64,000 nucleotides of DNA from Candidatus Mediterraneibacter pullistercoris. GTDB taxonomy: Bacteria; Bacillota; Clostridia; Lachnospirales; Lachnospiraceae. Each line of letters begins with the position of its first letter. The stretch's first letter is position 1. Both the position numbers and the translations under genes were made by a program. Below the pieces are notes generated by a model that saw only the letters and a program-made list of their open reading frames with translations, made no database searches and had not been told where the DNA came from. Shown here piece by piece: positions 15,685-24,321 of this stretch. The stretch lies in the NCBI GenBank assembly GCA_019116885.1, contig DXAU01000018.1, positions 1 through 64,000 of the forward strand, written 5' to 3'.

Positions 15685-18069
15685 ATGAAAAAGAGCAGAG
15701 GCATCATAAGCCTTATCGCAATAGCTGCTGTCATAATATTTCTGGGAGTGACGACTGTCTACGGGCTGAACTCCAAGGGCATGGGAGCGGCAAGGAATAT
15801 CAATCTCGGCCTTGATCTTGAGGGCGGTGTGAGCATTACCTATGAAGCTGTGGGAGAGACGCCCTCTCAGGAGGACATGGACGATACAGTCTACAAACTC
15901 CAGAGACGTGTGGAGGAGTACAGCACCGAAGCGCAGGCATACCAGGTGGGTGACAACAGGGTTGGAATAGAGATCCCCGGAGTACAGGATGCCAATCAGA
16001 TCCTCAGTGAGCTTGGCCAGCCCGGTTCGCTGTATTTCATCAGACATCTGGACAGCGACGGGAATGAGAACTATTCCCTCAACGAGGAAGGGACAGGCTA
16101 TGAGCTTAATAAGACCATCGAGGAACTGCAGGAAGACGGCTCCATTGTGCTTACAGGCACAGAGGTGGAAAATGCAGCGGCCGGCGCTATGTCAGACTCC
16201 GCTACAGGCGGAACAGAATACGGGGTGGAGCTGAACCTCACCGATGAGGGCACAGAAGCTTTCGCTGCTGCGACAGAGGAGGCGGTTGCCAACAACAACG
16301 ACACGATCGCAATCTATTATGACGGCGATCTTATCAGCGTTCCGAGAGTGGATGAGGCGATAGAGAACGGCCAGGCATCCATTCAGGGAAATATGTCATA
16401 TGAAGAAGCAGACAATATCGCATCCACGATTCGTATCGGCGGTCTTAATGTGGAGTTAAAAGAGATCAGTTCTGAGGTCGTGGGAGCGCAGCTTGGTCAG
16501 GAAGCAGTCAGCACCAGCCTGCTGGCAGGCGTGATCGGACTTATCATCGTGTGCCTTTTTATGTGTTTTGTATACCGGCTCCCGGGCTTTGCATCAAGCC
16601 TTGCGCTGCTGATTTACACAGGATTGATTCTGGTTCTGTTAAATGCATTTGATATTACGCTGACGCTGCCCGGTATCGCGGGTATCATTCTTGGCATCGG
16701 TATGGCGGTGGATGCGAACGTCATTATATTCGCCCGTGTAAAGGAAGAACTGACAGACGGAAAGAGTGTGCATGCGGCGTTGAAAGCAGGATTTCACAAG
16801 GCTATGTCAGCGATCATAGATGGAAATGTTACAACACTTATCGCAGCCGGCGTACTGTGGCTGAGAGGAAGCGGAACGGTAAGAGGATTCGCGCAGACGC
16901 TGGCGCTTGGCATCATAGTATCCATGTTCACGGCCCTTGTCATTACACGGCTGATTATCTACTCTTTCTATGCCATAGGAATACGAAATGAGAAATTGTA
17001 TGCGAAGAAGCTGAAGAAGCGCGCGCCGATCGACTTTCTCGGAAAACGGAGAGTGTTCTTTATCATTTCGATCATTATGTGCCTGAGCGGATTCGCCGGC
17101 ATGGGTATGAATCATGCCCGGGGGATCGGGGCGATGAACTACAGCCTTGATTTTGTGGGCGGCACCGCTACGAACGTCACATTTGACCAGGAGTATACTC
17201 TGGATGAGATCGACAGCCAGATGATCCCAGATCTTGAGGACATCACAGGAGACTTCAATATCCAGGTTCAGACAGTGCAGGACAGTACACAGGTCGTATT
17301 TAAGACACAGACTCTTGATCTTTCAGAGAGAGAAGAGTTTGCACAGTACATGGCAGACAACTATGGCGTCAGCGCTGCCAATATTACCACAGAGAATATC
17401 AGTTCTACCGTTAGTTCGGAGATGCGCGCAGATGCGGTTATTGCAGTTATCATTGCTACGGTCTGTATGCTGATCTACATCTGGTTCCGGTTTAAGGATA
17501 TCAGGTTTGCGACAAGTTCGGTCCTCGCGCTTGTACACGACGTGCTCGTCGTGCTGTCATTCTATGTGATCGCCAGAGTGTCTGTGGGCAATACATTTAT
17601 CGCGTGCATGCTGACCATTGTGGGATACTCTATCAATGCGACCATCGTCATCTTTGACCGTATCCGCGAGGAACTTAAAGAAGGAAGAAATGAAGATCTC
17701 AAAGGTCTGGTCAACAAATGCATCACGCAGACGCTGACAAGAAGTATTTATACGAACCTTACGACATTTATTATGGTTGTGGTGCTCTACGTGCTGGGAG
17801 TAAGCTCCATCAAAGAATTTGCATCGCCGCTTATGGTGGGTATTGCATGCGGAACCTATACATCCGTCTGCATTACAGGGGCTCTCTGGTATGTTATGAA
17901 AGTACGAGCCGACAGGACTGCTGTAATGGCCGGTACTTCCGGAGCAGTAAAGAGTGTTCAGAGCACTAAGGAGGCTGTGCCTGATCCAGCGGATCAGACG
18001 GCCGGCGCTGGCAACCAGAAGAAATCCGGTAAAAGATCAAAAACAAGAAAAAAGAAAAAGCAGCATTGA
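15685..18069 (+). CDS. secDF: Fused protein translocase subunit SecDF
   Basis: A 794-residue membrane protein with SecD (~1-450) and SecF (~455-745) joined in one chain, each with six membrane segments. SecD shows LGLDLEGGVSITYE (first extracytoplasmic domain) and GIGMAVDANVIIFARVKEEL in segment 4; SecF shows YSLDFVGGTATNVTF and GYSINATIVIFDRIREEL. It uses proton-motive force to pull secreted proteins out of the SecYEG channel. The last ~45 residues are a basic linker ending KSGKRSKTRKKKKQH. ATG 15685 is preferred because the TTG-like upstream extension overlaps the end of scfB and lacks a ribosome site. A strong terminator follows. Confidence 0.95.
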   Translation: MKKSRGIISLIAIAAVIIFLGVTTVYGLNSKGMGAARNINLGLDLEGGVSITYEAVGETPSQEDMDDTVYKLQRRVEEYSTEAQAYQVGDNRVGIEIPGVQDANQILSELGQPGSLYFIRHLDSDGNENYSLNEEGTGYELNKTIEELQEDGSIVLTGTEVENAAAGAMSDSATGGTEYGVELNLTDEGTEAFAAATEEAVANNNDTIAIYYDGDLISVPRVDEAIENGQASIQGNMSYEEADNIASTIRIGGLNVELKEISSEVVGAQLGQEAVSTSLLAGVIGLIIVCLFMCFVYRLPGFASSLALLIYTGLILVLLNAFDITLTLPGIAGIILGIGMAVDANVIIFARVKEELTDGKSVHAALKAGFHKAMSAIIDGNVTTLIAAGVLWLRGSGTVRGFAQTLALGIIVSMFTALVITRLIIYSFYAIGIRNEKLYAKKLKKRAPIDFLGKRRVFFIISIIMCLSGFAGMGMNHARGIGAMNYSLDFVGGTATNVTFDQEYTLDEIDSQMIPDLEDITGDFNIQVQTVQDSTQVVFKTQTLDLSEREEFAQYMADNYGVSAANITTENISSTVSSEMRADAVIAVIIATVCMLIYIWFRFKDIRFATSSVLALVHDVLVVLSFYVIARVSVGNTFIACMLTIVGYSINATIVIFDRIREELKEGRNEDLKGLVNKCITQTLTRSIYTNLTTFIMVVVLYVLGVSSIKEFASPLMVGIACGTYTSVCITGALWYVMKVRADRTAVMAGTSGAVKSVQSTKEAVPDPADQTAGAGNQKKSGKRSKTRKKKKQH

Positions 18070-18070
18070 C

Positions 18071-18115
18071 AAAACACAGCGTTCCGGCCGGATGTTGCCG
18101 GGACGCTGTGTTTTT
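18071..18115 (+). terminator. Rho-independent terminator after secDF
   Basis: Arm 18071-18088 (AAAACACAGCGTTCCGGC) pairs with 18097-18114, one G-U pair, 8-base loop, ending in TTTTT. It is the clear end of the scfAB-secDF region. Confidence 0.9.
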
Positions 18116-18198
18116 ATGAGTGATGAGCCAAAATCCGGGCCTGACGGAATCCCTGGCGGCCGGAAAGGGCAGAAAAACTCTGCCGGGACATAAACATG

Positions 18199-18227
18199 TT
18201 GCAAATCGAGAACGTGGATTTTATAAT
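18199..18227 (+). promoter_or_regulatory. Sigma-A promoter for the SpaA-repeat gene
   Basis: TTGCAA (18199-18204), a 17-base spacer and TATAAT (18222-18227). The predicted start near 18234 rules out all start codons before that point and makes ATG 18240 too close to the 5' end. Confidence 0.7.
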
Positions 18228-18335
18228 ATGAGGAGTATTATGCGCTCGGATGATGCGTTGTCCGCTGATTCAGTGGAAAGCAGAGAGAGACGATCATGCA
18301 TGAATGAAAATGCAGGGAAGATAGGAGTGTTGGGG

Positions 18336-20084
18336 ATGATATTTGGAAAGAGAAGAAAAAAGAAGAAAGAGGCGGAGAGCATTGTGTTATTCAGGCAGAT
18401 CATCCGGACGGATGGGAGTGGCGGGATGCCTGAGAAAGGAGCACAATTTCAGATCTACAGGAAAGATGCGGGAAGCTATGAGATGGCACAGCCATCGGAT
18501 CGTGATACTGTCGTCTGCGACGAAGAGGGGTGCGCGAGATCCAGATCTCTTTCAGAAGGAATTTATGTTGTGCATCAGGTAAAGGGCCGCGAAGACGTAC
18601 AGTGGACAAAGGATATCGAAGTAGAACTCGGTCATACGGGAAAGACACATATGATTCCCGTGTACAGCGCCATGCAGGAGTATTTTGTCAAAGCAGTCAG
18701 AAAGGATGCTGAGACGGGATGCGTAATACCGCTTTCAGACGGGGCTTTCCGGATAACAGACGCGGAAGATACGCCTTATACTGCGGCTGTCACCTATCCT
18801 GAACCAGAGCGGCTTGCCTCGTTTACTCCCAATGAGAAAGGTTACTTTATCACTCCGGGACGTCTGCAGTATGGCGTATACAGGATAAGCGAAGAAAAAG
18901 CACCTTATGGCTATGCGAAGAATACAGGAGAAGAGTCCTTTGACGTAGCGGAGAAAAATACTGTCATACAGAATGGAATCACTCTGGTAGAAGTGGAGAT
19001 GAAGAACAAACCCCAGAAAGGGAGACTCCATCTGAAAAAGCAAGGACCGCTGTCAGGCGGGATACATAGGGAAAAGAACAAAACCGCAGACCGCATTGGG
19101 GTCTCTGCCGGGACGGGATATGTATATAGACCCTATTTTAAAGAGGCAAGCGGCGCCGGCGCGGCTTATGACATCATAGCGGCTGAGGATATCGTGACGC
19201 CGGACGGAACACTGCGGATGCGAAAGGGAGATACGGCAGAGACAATCGTCACATCAGAAGACGGCAGCGCTCTGAGCAGTGAACTCTATCTGGGTAGATA
19301 TGAGGTGAGAGAGAAGAAAGCGCCTTTCGGATTGGTGCTCTGTGAGAAACCGGAAATTTTTGAACTGACTTACGATGAAAGCGGCTGTGAGATCACACAG
19401 ACAGAACTTGAATTTGGTGGAGAAAGGCAGAAATGCTTCATCCACGTGAAGAAAATATTGAACGAAGACTCTATATTCGGAGTGGGCAGTAACGGAGAAA
19501 TAAAAGATTTCTCATTCGGACTCTTCGCAGCGTCGGACATCGCCATGCCGGACGGTTCTGTCATACCGGAGGATGGACTTGTCGAAGCGGCGTTCTGCGG
19601 GGCGGACGGAGAGATATGCTTTGGCGGGGATCTCCCCTTTGGAAAATACTATGTGAAAGAATTGAGGGCGAACAGCCGCTACAGACGTTCCAACGTTATA
19701 TATCCGGTGGAGTTCACTTATCAGGATCAGGAGAGCGGAAGCGTCCATTTGTATATAAATGACGGAGCGCCTCTCGTGAGTGAGATGATACGGGGTTCGC
19801 TCCATGGAATTGCAGCAGACCATCATAACTGTCCTGCTGCAGGGGCGCAGATCGGTCTGTTCAGGGTGGAGACAGAAGAGTTTACCGGGGAGAACAGCAT
19901 CCTGATATCAGAGGCGGATCAGAACGGCGCCTTCTCATTCAGTGAGATTCCCTGTGGGGATTATATCATAAGAGAGACAGGGGTTCCTCAGGGATATATC
20001 ATAAACGAGGCGGTTCATTACATCTCTCTGACCTTTGACCGCCAGCGCATTGATCTGAAGATTATAAGCCGTAGAGAAGGATGA
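18336..20084 (+). CDS. SpaA/Cna_B-type repeat protein without export or sortase signal
   Basis: A 582-residue protein made of about five prealbumin-like SpaA modules (~15-105, 115-228, 230-355, 358-475, 480-582). Modules end with the usual turn before the last strand: GVYRISEEKAPYGY, GRYEVREKKAPFGL, GKYYVKELRANSRY and GDYIIRETGVPQGY; the Glu in these strands is the residue that normally catalyses Lys-Asn isopeptide bonds. The start MIFGKRRKKKKEAESIVLFRQ is basic and not a signal peptide, and the end has neither LPxTG nor a membrane anchor. ATG 18336 has AGGAG eight bases upstream; the in-frame ATGs at 18300 and 18240 do not add a hydrophobic stretch. It stands alone. Function unknown. Confidence 0.8.
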   Translation: MIFGKRRKKKKEAESIVLFRQIIRTDGSGGMPEKGAQFQIYRKDAGSYEMAQPSDRDTVVCDEEGCARSRSLSEGIYVVHQVKGREDVQWTKDIEVELGHTGKTHMIPVYSAMQEYFVKAVRKDAETGCVIPLSDGAFRITDAEDTPYTAAVTYPEPERLASFTPNEKGYFITPGRLQYGVYRISEEKAPYGYAKNTGEESFDVAEKNTVIQNGITLVEVEMKNKPQKGRLHLKKQGPLSGGIHREKNKTADRIGVSAGTGYVYRPYFKEASGAGAAYDIIAAEDIVTPDGTLRMRKGDTAETIVTSEDGSALSSELYLGRYEVREKKAPFGLVLCEKPEIFELTYDESGCEITQTELEFGGERQKCFIHVKKILNEDSIFGVGSNGEIKDFSFGLFAASDIAMPDGSVIPEDGLVEAAFCGADGEICFGGDLPFGKYYVKELRANSRYRRSNVIYPVEFTYQDQESGSVHLYINDGAPLVSEMIRGSLHGIAADHHNCPAAGAQIGLFRVETEEFTGENSILISEADQNGAFSFSEIPCGDYIIRETGVPQGYIINEAVHYISLTFDRQRIDLKIISRREG

Positions 20085-20211
20085 GGATCCGGGGAAATGG
20101 GGTAATCTTTTGCAGAGACAGAAAAATGAATGATAAGAACCATTATATTTCATTAATAAAATGAATAAGTGGAAAAATTCGCTGTTTTTTCGATGAAAAT
20201 GCAAGAAATCA

Positions 20212-20240
20212 TTGACGGACTGTCATAAATCAGCTACAAT
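20212..20240 (+). promoter_or_regulatory. Sigma-A promoter for the aminotransferase gene
   Basis: TTGACG (20212-20217), a 17-base spacer and TACAAT (20235-20240), giving a leader of about 40 bases. Confidence 0.8.
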
Positions 20241-20286
20241 AACATTCAGTGATAAAAAATCAGAGAAAGAGTGGAGGAGTCCTGCT

Positions 20287-21573
20287 ATGACTGCGTACAA
20301 AGATTTAAGCAGAGAAGAGCTATTGGAACTGAAAAGTGGGCTGGAAGCCCGTTATGAAGAGGTAAAGGCTAAGGGCCTTAAACTTGACATGTCCCGCGGC
20401 AAGCCGTCCGTGGAACAGCTCAATCTGTCCATGGGAATGATGGATGTATTGCACAGCGGTGTTGACCTGACATGTGCCGACGGTGTCGACTGCAGAAATT
20501 ATGGCGGCCTGGACGGTATTGCAGAAGCAAAGCAGCTTCTTGCTGATATGATGGAAGTGCCGAGAGACAACGTGATTATCTTCGGGAATTCAAGTTTGAA
20601 CGTGATGTACGATACAGTCGCACGCGCTATGACGCATGGCGTGCTTGGCAGCACTCCGTGGTGCAAACTCGACAAGGTGAAATTTTTATGTCCGGTGCCG
20701 GGATACGACAGACATTTCCTCATTACGGAACACTTCGGCATCGAGATGATAAACATTCCTATGACTCCGACAGGGCCGGATATGGATCTGGTAGAGAAAT
20801 ATGTAAATGAAGATCCTGCCGTCAAGGGAATCTGGTGTGTGCCGAAGTATTCCAACCCACAGGGCATTACATATTCTGATGAGACGGTATACCGTTTCGC
20901 TAATCTGAATCCGGCGGCTGAGGACTTCCGTATTTACTGGGATAACGCATACTGTGTGCATCACCTGTATGAGGATAAGCAGGACTACCTGATCGAGATT
21001 CTGTCTGAGTGTAAGAAGGCAGGACGCCAGGACATGGTATATAAGTTTTCTTCCACATCCAAGATCAGCTTCCCGGGCTCCGGCATCGCGGCTCTGGCTG
21101 CATCTGAGGCGAATTTAAATGAGATCCGCAGCATGATGACGATCCAGACGATCGGACACGATAAAGTAAACCAGCTTCGCCATGTGCGCTTCTTTGGAGA
21201 TGTACACGGCATCGTACAGCACATGAAGAAGCATGCAGATATTATGCGTCCCAAATTTGAAGCAGTCATCGACGTGCTTGAGCGGGAACTGGGCGGCCTG
21301 GAGATCGGTTCCTGGATTAAGCCTCTGGGCGGATACTTTATTTCCTTTGATTCGATGGAAGGCTGTGCAAAAGAGATTGTAGCAAAAGCGAAAGAAGCGG
21401 GACTGGTCATGACGGGAGCGGGCGCTACCTATCCGTATGGCAAAGATCCGCATGACAGCAATATCCGTATTGCGCCGTCCTATCCGACACCGGAAGAACT
21501 CTCAGTAGCGGCAGATATCTTCGTGCTGAGTGTGAAGCTTGTCAGCATTGATAAACTTCTGTCCCAGATGTAG
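20287..21573 (+). CDS. Aspartate aminotransferase, class Ic-like (PLP)
   Basis: A 428-residue PLP-dependent enzyme of the PF12897-type aminotransferase family. Recognisable parts are KGLKLDMSRGKPSVEQLNLS near the N-terminus, the NYGGLDGIAEAKQLLADMM loop, CVPKYSNPQGITYSDE (~190-205), the YWDNAYCVHHLYED strand with the PLP-contacting Asp and Tyr, and the Schiff-base Lys in FSSTSKISFPGSGIAAL (~255-272). It probably exchanges amino groups between aspartate and 2-oxoglutarate. GGAGGAGT lies before ATG 20287; the upstream TTG at 20212 is the -35 box of the promoter and not a start. A strong terminator follows. Confidence 0.88.
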   Translation: MTAYKDLSREELLELKSGLEARYEEVKAKGLKLDMSRGKPSVEQLNLSMGMMDVLHSGVDLTCADGVDCRNYGGLDGIAEAKQLLADMMEVPRDNVIIFGNSSLNVMYDTVARAMTHGVLGSTPWCKLDKVKFLCPVPGYDRHFLITEHFGIEMINIPMTPTGPDMDLVEKYVNEDPAVKGIWCVPKYSNPQGITYSDETVYRFANLNPAAEDFRIYWDNAYCVHHLYEDKQDYLIEILSECKKAGRQDMVYKFSSTSKISFPGSGIAALAASEANLNEIRSMMTIQTIGHDKVNQLRHVRFFGDVHGIVQHMKKHADIMRPKFEAVIDVLERELGGLEIGSWIKPLGGYFISFDSMEGCAKEIVAKAKEAGLVMTGAGATYPYGKDPHDSNIRIAPSYPTPEELSVAADIFVLSVKLVSIDKLLSQM

Positions 21574-21593
21574 GCTGTATGGCTTTCTGAAAT

Positions 21594-21647
21594 AAAAATT
21601 GCGTTGGGAAACTCGTATTGTTTCGAGAATCCCAACGCAATTTTTTT
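21594..21647. terminator. Bidirectional terminator between the aminotransferase and yeiH-like genes
   Basis: Arms 21594-21609 and 21630-21645 form a 16-bp perfect stem (outer A5/T7 flanks), with an inner CTCG/CGAG pair. It serves the two convergent genes. Confidence 0.9.
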
Positions 21648-21677
21648 CTGTATCTTTTGGATTTTGGGATGTTCTGA

Positions 21678-22685
21678 TTACCATATCCCAAGCACATGCT
21701 GCATGGCAAGGCTCACCGCTGATATTCCGAGCCAGCAGCAGAACCCTGTGAAGATAGGCTTTCCGCCTGTCTTTATCAGTTTTACGATATTCGTGTTCAG
21801 CCCGATAGCGGCCATGGCCATAACAATGAGGAATTTACTCAGTTCCTTGAGCGGTGCCGTCACATCAGAGGGCAGCTGGAACACTGTGGTTACGACAGAT
21901 GCCAGTACGAAAAACAGCACAAAGAACGGAAAGGACTTTTTCAGGCTGAAAGAAGAGCTCTCAGTCTGTTTCTCTTTTCTGCTGCGCCAGATGGCAAGAA
22001 TAAGAGTGATCGGGATGATTGCGAGTGTCCTTGTCATTTTTACGATGGCCGCAGATTCAAGCGTGTTGCTGCTATGGATGCCGTCCCAGGCAGTCGCGGC
22101 CGCGGTGACGGAAGAGGTATCATTGATAGCCGTGCCCGCGAAAAGGCCGAAGCCCTCGTTGCTTAGTCCGAGCATTGATCCAAGGGTAGGGAAGATGAGA
22201 GCTGCCAGCACATTGAACAGAAATATGACAGAGATCGACTGCGCGACTTCTTCGTCGGATGCGTTGATAACCGGAGCTGTAGCGGCAATAGCGCTCCCAC
22301 CGCAGATCGAGGACCCTACTCCTACGAGGATTGCGTTGTTTGTATGGAGTTTCAGCGCCTTATACAGGATGAAAGCGATTATAAGGGAAGCTGCGATCGT
22401 GGAGAGGATGATCGGAAGAGACTGTTTTCCCTTTGCAAGTATTTCGGTCAGATTCATACCAAACCCAAGAAATACAACCGCTGCCTGAAGAACTTTCTTT
22501 GAAGTATAGTTGATGCCTGCTGTAAAAGGTTCTTTTTTCGTGAGAACGAGCGTAATGACCATCCCGATGAGGATGGCGAAGACCGGTCCTCCGATGACAG
22601 GGACTGCCTGCCCGAGGAACCACGAAGGGACGGCGATGGCAAGACAGAGAAGCAGTCCGGCTGCATTTTTTTTGAAGAAGTTCAT
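21678..22685 (-). CDS. YeiH-family putative sulfate/sulfite exporter
   Basis: A 335-residue protein with about ten membrane segments (PF03601). Diagnostic stretches are [19 protein letters not shown] (~30-48), [18 protein letters not shown] (~69-86), [19 protein letters not shown] (~121-139) and [22 protein letters not shown] (~175-196). The family exports sulfite-like anions in some bacteria, and E. coli yeiH lies next to the LysR gene yeiE, the same divergent arrangement seen here. AAAGGAG lies eight bases before the ATG. The substrate in this organism is not proven. Confidence 0.85.
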   Translation of the reverse strand: MNFFKKNAAGLLLCLAIAVPSWFLGQAVPVIGGPVFAILIGMVITLVLTKKEPFTAGINYTSKKVLQAAVVFLGFGMNLTEILAKGKQSLPIILSTIAASLIIAFILYKALKLHTNNAILVGVGSSICGGSAIAATAPVINASDEEVAQSISVIFLFNVLAALIFPTLGSMLGLSNEGFGLFAGTAINDTSSVTAAATAWDGIHSSNTLESAAIVKMTRTLAIIPITLILAIWRSRKEKQTESSSFSLKKSFPFFVLFFVLASVVTTVFQLPSDVTAPLKELSKFLIVMAMAAIGLNTNIVKLIKTGGKPIFTGFCCWLGISAVSLAMQHVLGIW

Positions 22686-22816
22686 AGTAGTAATCTCCTT
22701 TTTTCTGATGAATATTTACCGGATAAAGGCGGAATCAGGACCGTATTTTTCCAGCATCTGGTTTTCTTATAGATAATATCATAAAAAAATAATAAAATAA
22801 AATTATTATTATTTAT

Positions 22817-22843
22817 TTTATCATAAAAATATGTTATGATAAA
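22817..22843. promoter_or_regulatory. Inverted repeat in the yeiH/lysR divergent promoter region
   Basis: TTTATCATAA (22817-22826) and TTATGATAAA (22834-22843) are a perfect 10-bp inverted repeat around 7 bases, in very A/T-rich DNA between the divergent genes. This is the expected shape and place for a LysR-type binding site. Confidence 0.5.
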
Positions 22844-22870
22844 TGACAGGGAGTAGTTCTGTATAAATAA

Positions 22871-22900
22871 GGGCGGAGTTTCTTCTGAGAATCTCCGCCC
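22871..22900 (+). terminator. Terminator-like hairpin in the lysR leader
   Basis: GGGCGGAG (22871-22878) and CTCCGCCC (22893-22900), followed by GCGTTTCTTTT. It lies between the probable promoter region and the lysR start at 22959, so it may attenuate lysR. Confidence 0.5.
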
Positions 22901-22958
22901 GCGTTTCTTTTACGCAGTGCGGATGTATCATGCAGCCAATGACAAGGGGAGTGAGGTC

Positions 22959-23834
22959 ATGCTTGATTTCAGAATGGAGACATTTCTGACCGTATGTCAA
23001 TTTATGAATTTCACAAGAGCTTCAGAAAAACTTAATATCACGCAGCCCGCGGTATCCCAGCATATCCGTTTTCTGGAGAAGCATTATAATACGAAGCTTT
23101 TCAGATATGAGGGAAAGAAACTCAAACTCACCGGAGCGGGAGAGATACTGCGTAATGCCTCTCTTACGATGATGCATGATGAGCTTTCCATGCAGTCCGA
23201 GATGCAGAAGACGGAAGAGGCAGAAGAAATCTGCTTTGGGGCGACGAGGACTGTCGGAGATGTGCTCATGGGAAAGATACTTGGGAAATATGTGGGCCGG
23301 TATCCGGATGCCCGGATCCGTATGATTGTGGGCAACACCCAGGAACTGCTGAGGAATCTCGATGAAGGCAGGATAGATTTTGCACTTGTAGAGGGATTCT
23401 TTCAGAAAAGCGAATATGACCATCAGAAATATTCAGATGAGGAATACATTGCGGTGTGCGGATCGTGCGCTCCGGCTTTGGAGAACTCCAGATATCTTGA
23501 GGATCTCTTTCGTGAACGTCTTCTCCTCCGGGAATCGGGATCAGGCACCAGGGAAGTGCTTGAACGCTGTCTGGACGCACAGAATCTGAGCATCCACGAT
23601 TTTGACAGGATCATGGAAGTGGGAAGCCTGCAGACGATCAAAGAGCTGACAAAAGCCGGATGCGGCATTACATTTTTATATGAGACTGCAGTAAGAGAGG
23701 AACTAAGAGAGGGGACTCTGAAAAAGATTCCGCTGAAAGACTTTCACCTCTCCCATGAATTTAACTTTATCTGGAGAAAGGGAAGCATCTATGCTGACCG
23801 CTACAGGGAGATATTCCGCCGGTTTCTGGCATAG
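22959..23834 (+). CDS. LysR-family transcriptional regulator
   Basis: A 291-residue regulator. The winged HTH is at residues 1-62 (MNFTRASEKLNITQPAVSQHIRFLEKHYNTKLF) and the substrate-binding co-inducer domain follows (~85-290; CFGATRTVGDVLMGKIL, FALVEGFFQ, LLLRESGSGTREVLERCL). It is divergent from the yeiH-like exporter and most likely controls it, as YeiE/CysL-type regulators do for sulfur-related genes. ATG 22959 is chosen because the HTH starts at its normal distance and GGGGAG is seven bases upstream; the ATG at 22917 lies in the leader. Confidence 0.9.
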   Translation: MLDFRMETFLTVCQFMNFTRASEKLNITQPAVSQHIRFLEKHYNTKLFRYEGKKLKLTGAGEILRNASLTMMHDELSMQSEMQKTEEAEEICFGATRTVGDVLMGKILGKYVGRYPDARIRMIVGNTQELLRNLDEGRIDFALVEGFFQKSEYDHQKYSDEEYIAVCGSCAPALENSRYLEDLFRERLLLRESGSGTREVLERCLDAQNLSIHDFDRIMEVGSLQTIKELTKAGCGITFLYETAVREELREGTLKKIPLKDFHLSHEFNFIWRKGSIYADRYREIFRRFLA

Positions 23835-23854
23835 CGGTCATATGGGACCGGGCA

Positions 23855-23905
23855 AAAAGAGATCCCTTACATGTGAGAACATATCACATGCGGGGGATCT
23901 CTTTT
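23855..23905. terminator. Bidirectional terminator between lysR and the DUF1667 gene
   Basis: AAAAGAGATCCC (23855-23866) pairs with 23894-23905, and an inner ATGTGA/TCACAT stem adds to it. Both outer ends are A- or T-rich. The stop codon of the DUF1667 gene lies in the loop. Confidence 0.85.
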
Positions 23906-24321
23906 GTGGCCACGATATCCACTCCGGTACCGGCAGCATCAGTCAGAATGACATCGCCGATGTGTACAGGTGCACTGACGCAGATATCTTTCAGACACCG
24001 GATACAGTCGAAGATTTTATCTTTTGGGATATCAGTTTTTGTCTTGACAGGAACCATGGGGCTGCTGCCGCCGGATACTCTTACTGTGGTAGTGACGGTG
24101 CGCGCAGGAGCTGTCATCTCCCGGCGGGCATAATCTTCACCCCTTTTGCATGTATTTCCGGTGATCGATTTGATATCTTTTCCGGACAGGTCCACTGTGA
24201 TCCGGCAGCCAAGAGGACAGCGTATGCATATCAGTGTCTGTGAGACATGTCCGGTCCGGGAGGCCGTTTCGTTTGAGAACCGCACATGATTTCCGGGGCT
24301 GTTGTCAGTTGTGTTTTCCAT
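23884..24321 (-). CDS. DUF1667 protein, small subunit of anaerobic G3P dehydrogenase system
   Basis: A 145-residue protein with the DUF1667 (PF07892) cysteine pattern: CIRCPLGCRI (~34-43), TCKRGEDYARRE (~61-72) and FDCIRCLKDI (~108-117). In clostridia it follows the GlpA- and GlpB-like flavoproteins and is thought to carry metal or Fe-S and help electron transfer. The chosen ATG (24321) has AGGAGG six bases upstream and overlaps the end of the preceding gene by 17 bases. It is last in the glp operon and ends inside the terminator hairpin. The exact biochemical role is not established. Confidence 0.85.
   Translation of the reverse strand: MENTTDNSPGNHVRFSNETASRTGHVSQTLICIRCPLGCRITVDLSGKDIKSITGNTCKRGEDYARREMTAPARTVTTTVRVSGGSSPMVPVKTKTDIPKDKIFDCIRCLKDICVSAPVHIGDVILTDAAGTGVDIVATKEIPRM

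Noticed and set aside
18120-18335. N-terminal extension of the SpaA protein from 18120
   Set aside because: It begins before the predicted promoter, overlaps the secDF terminator, and adds no signal peptide or domain.
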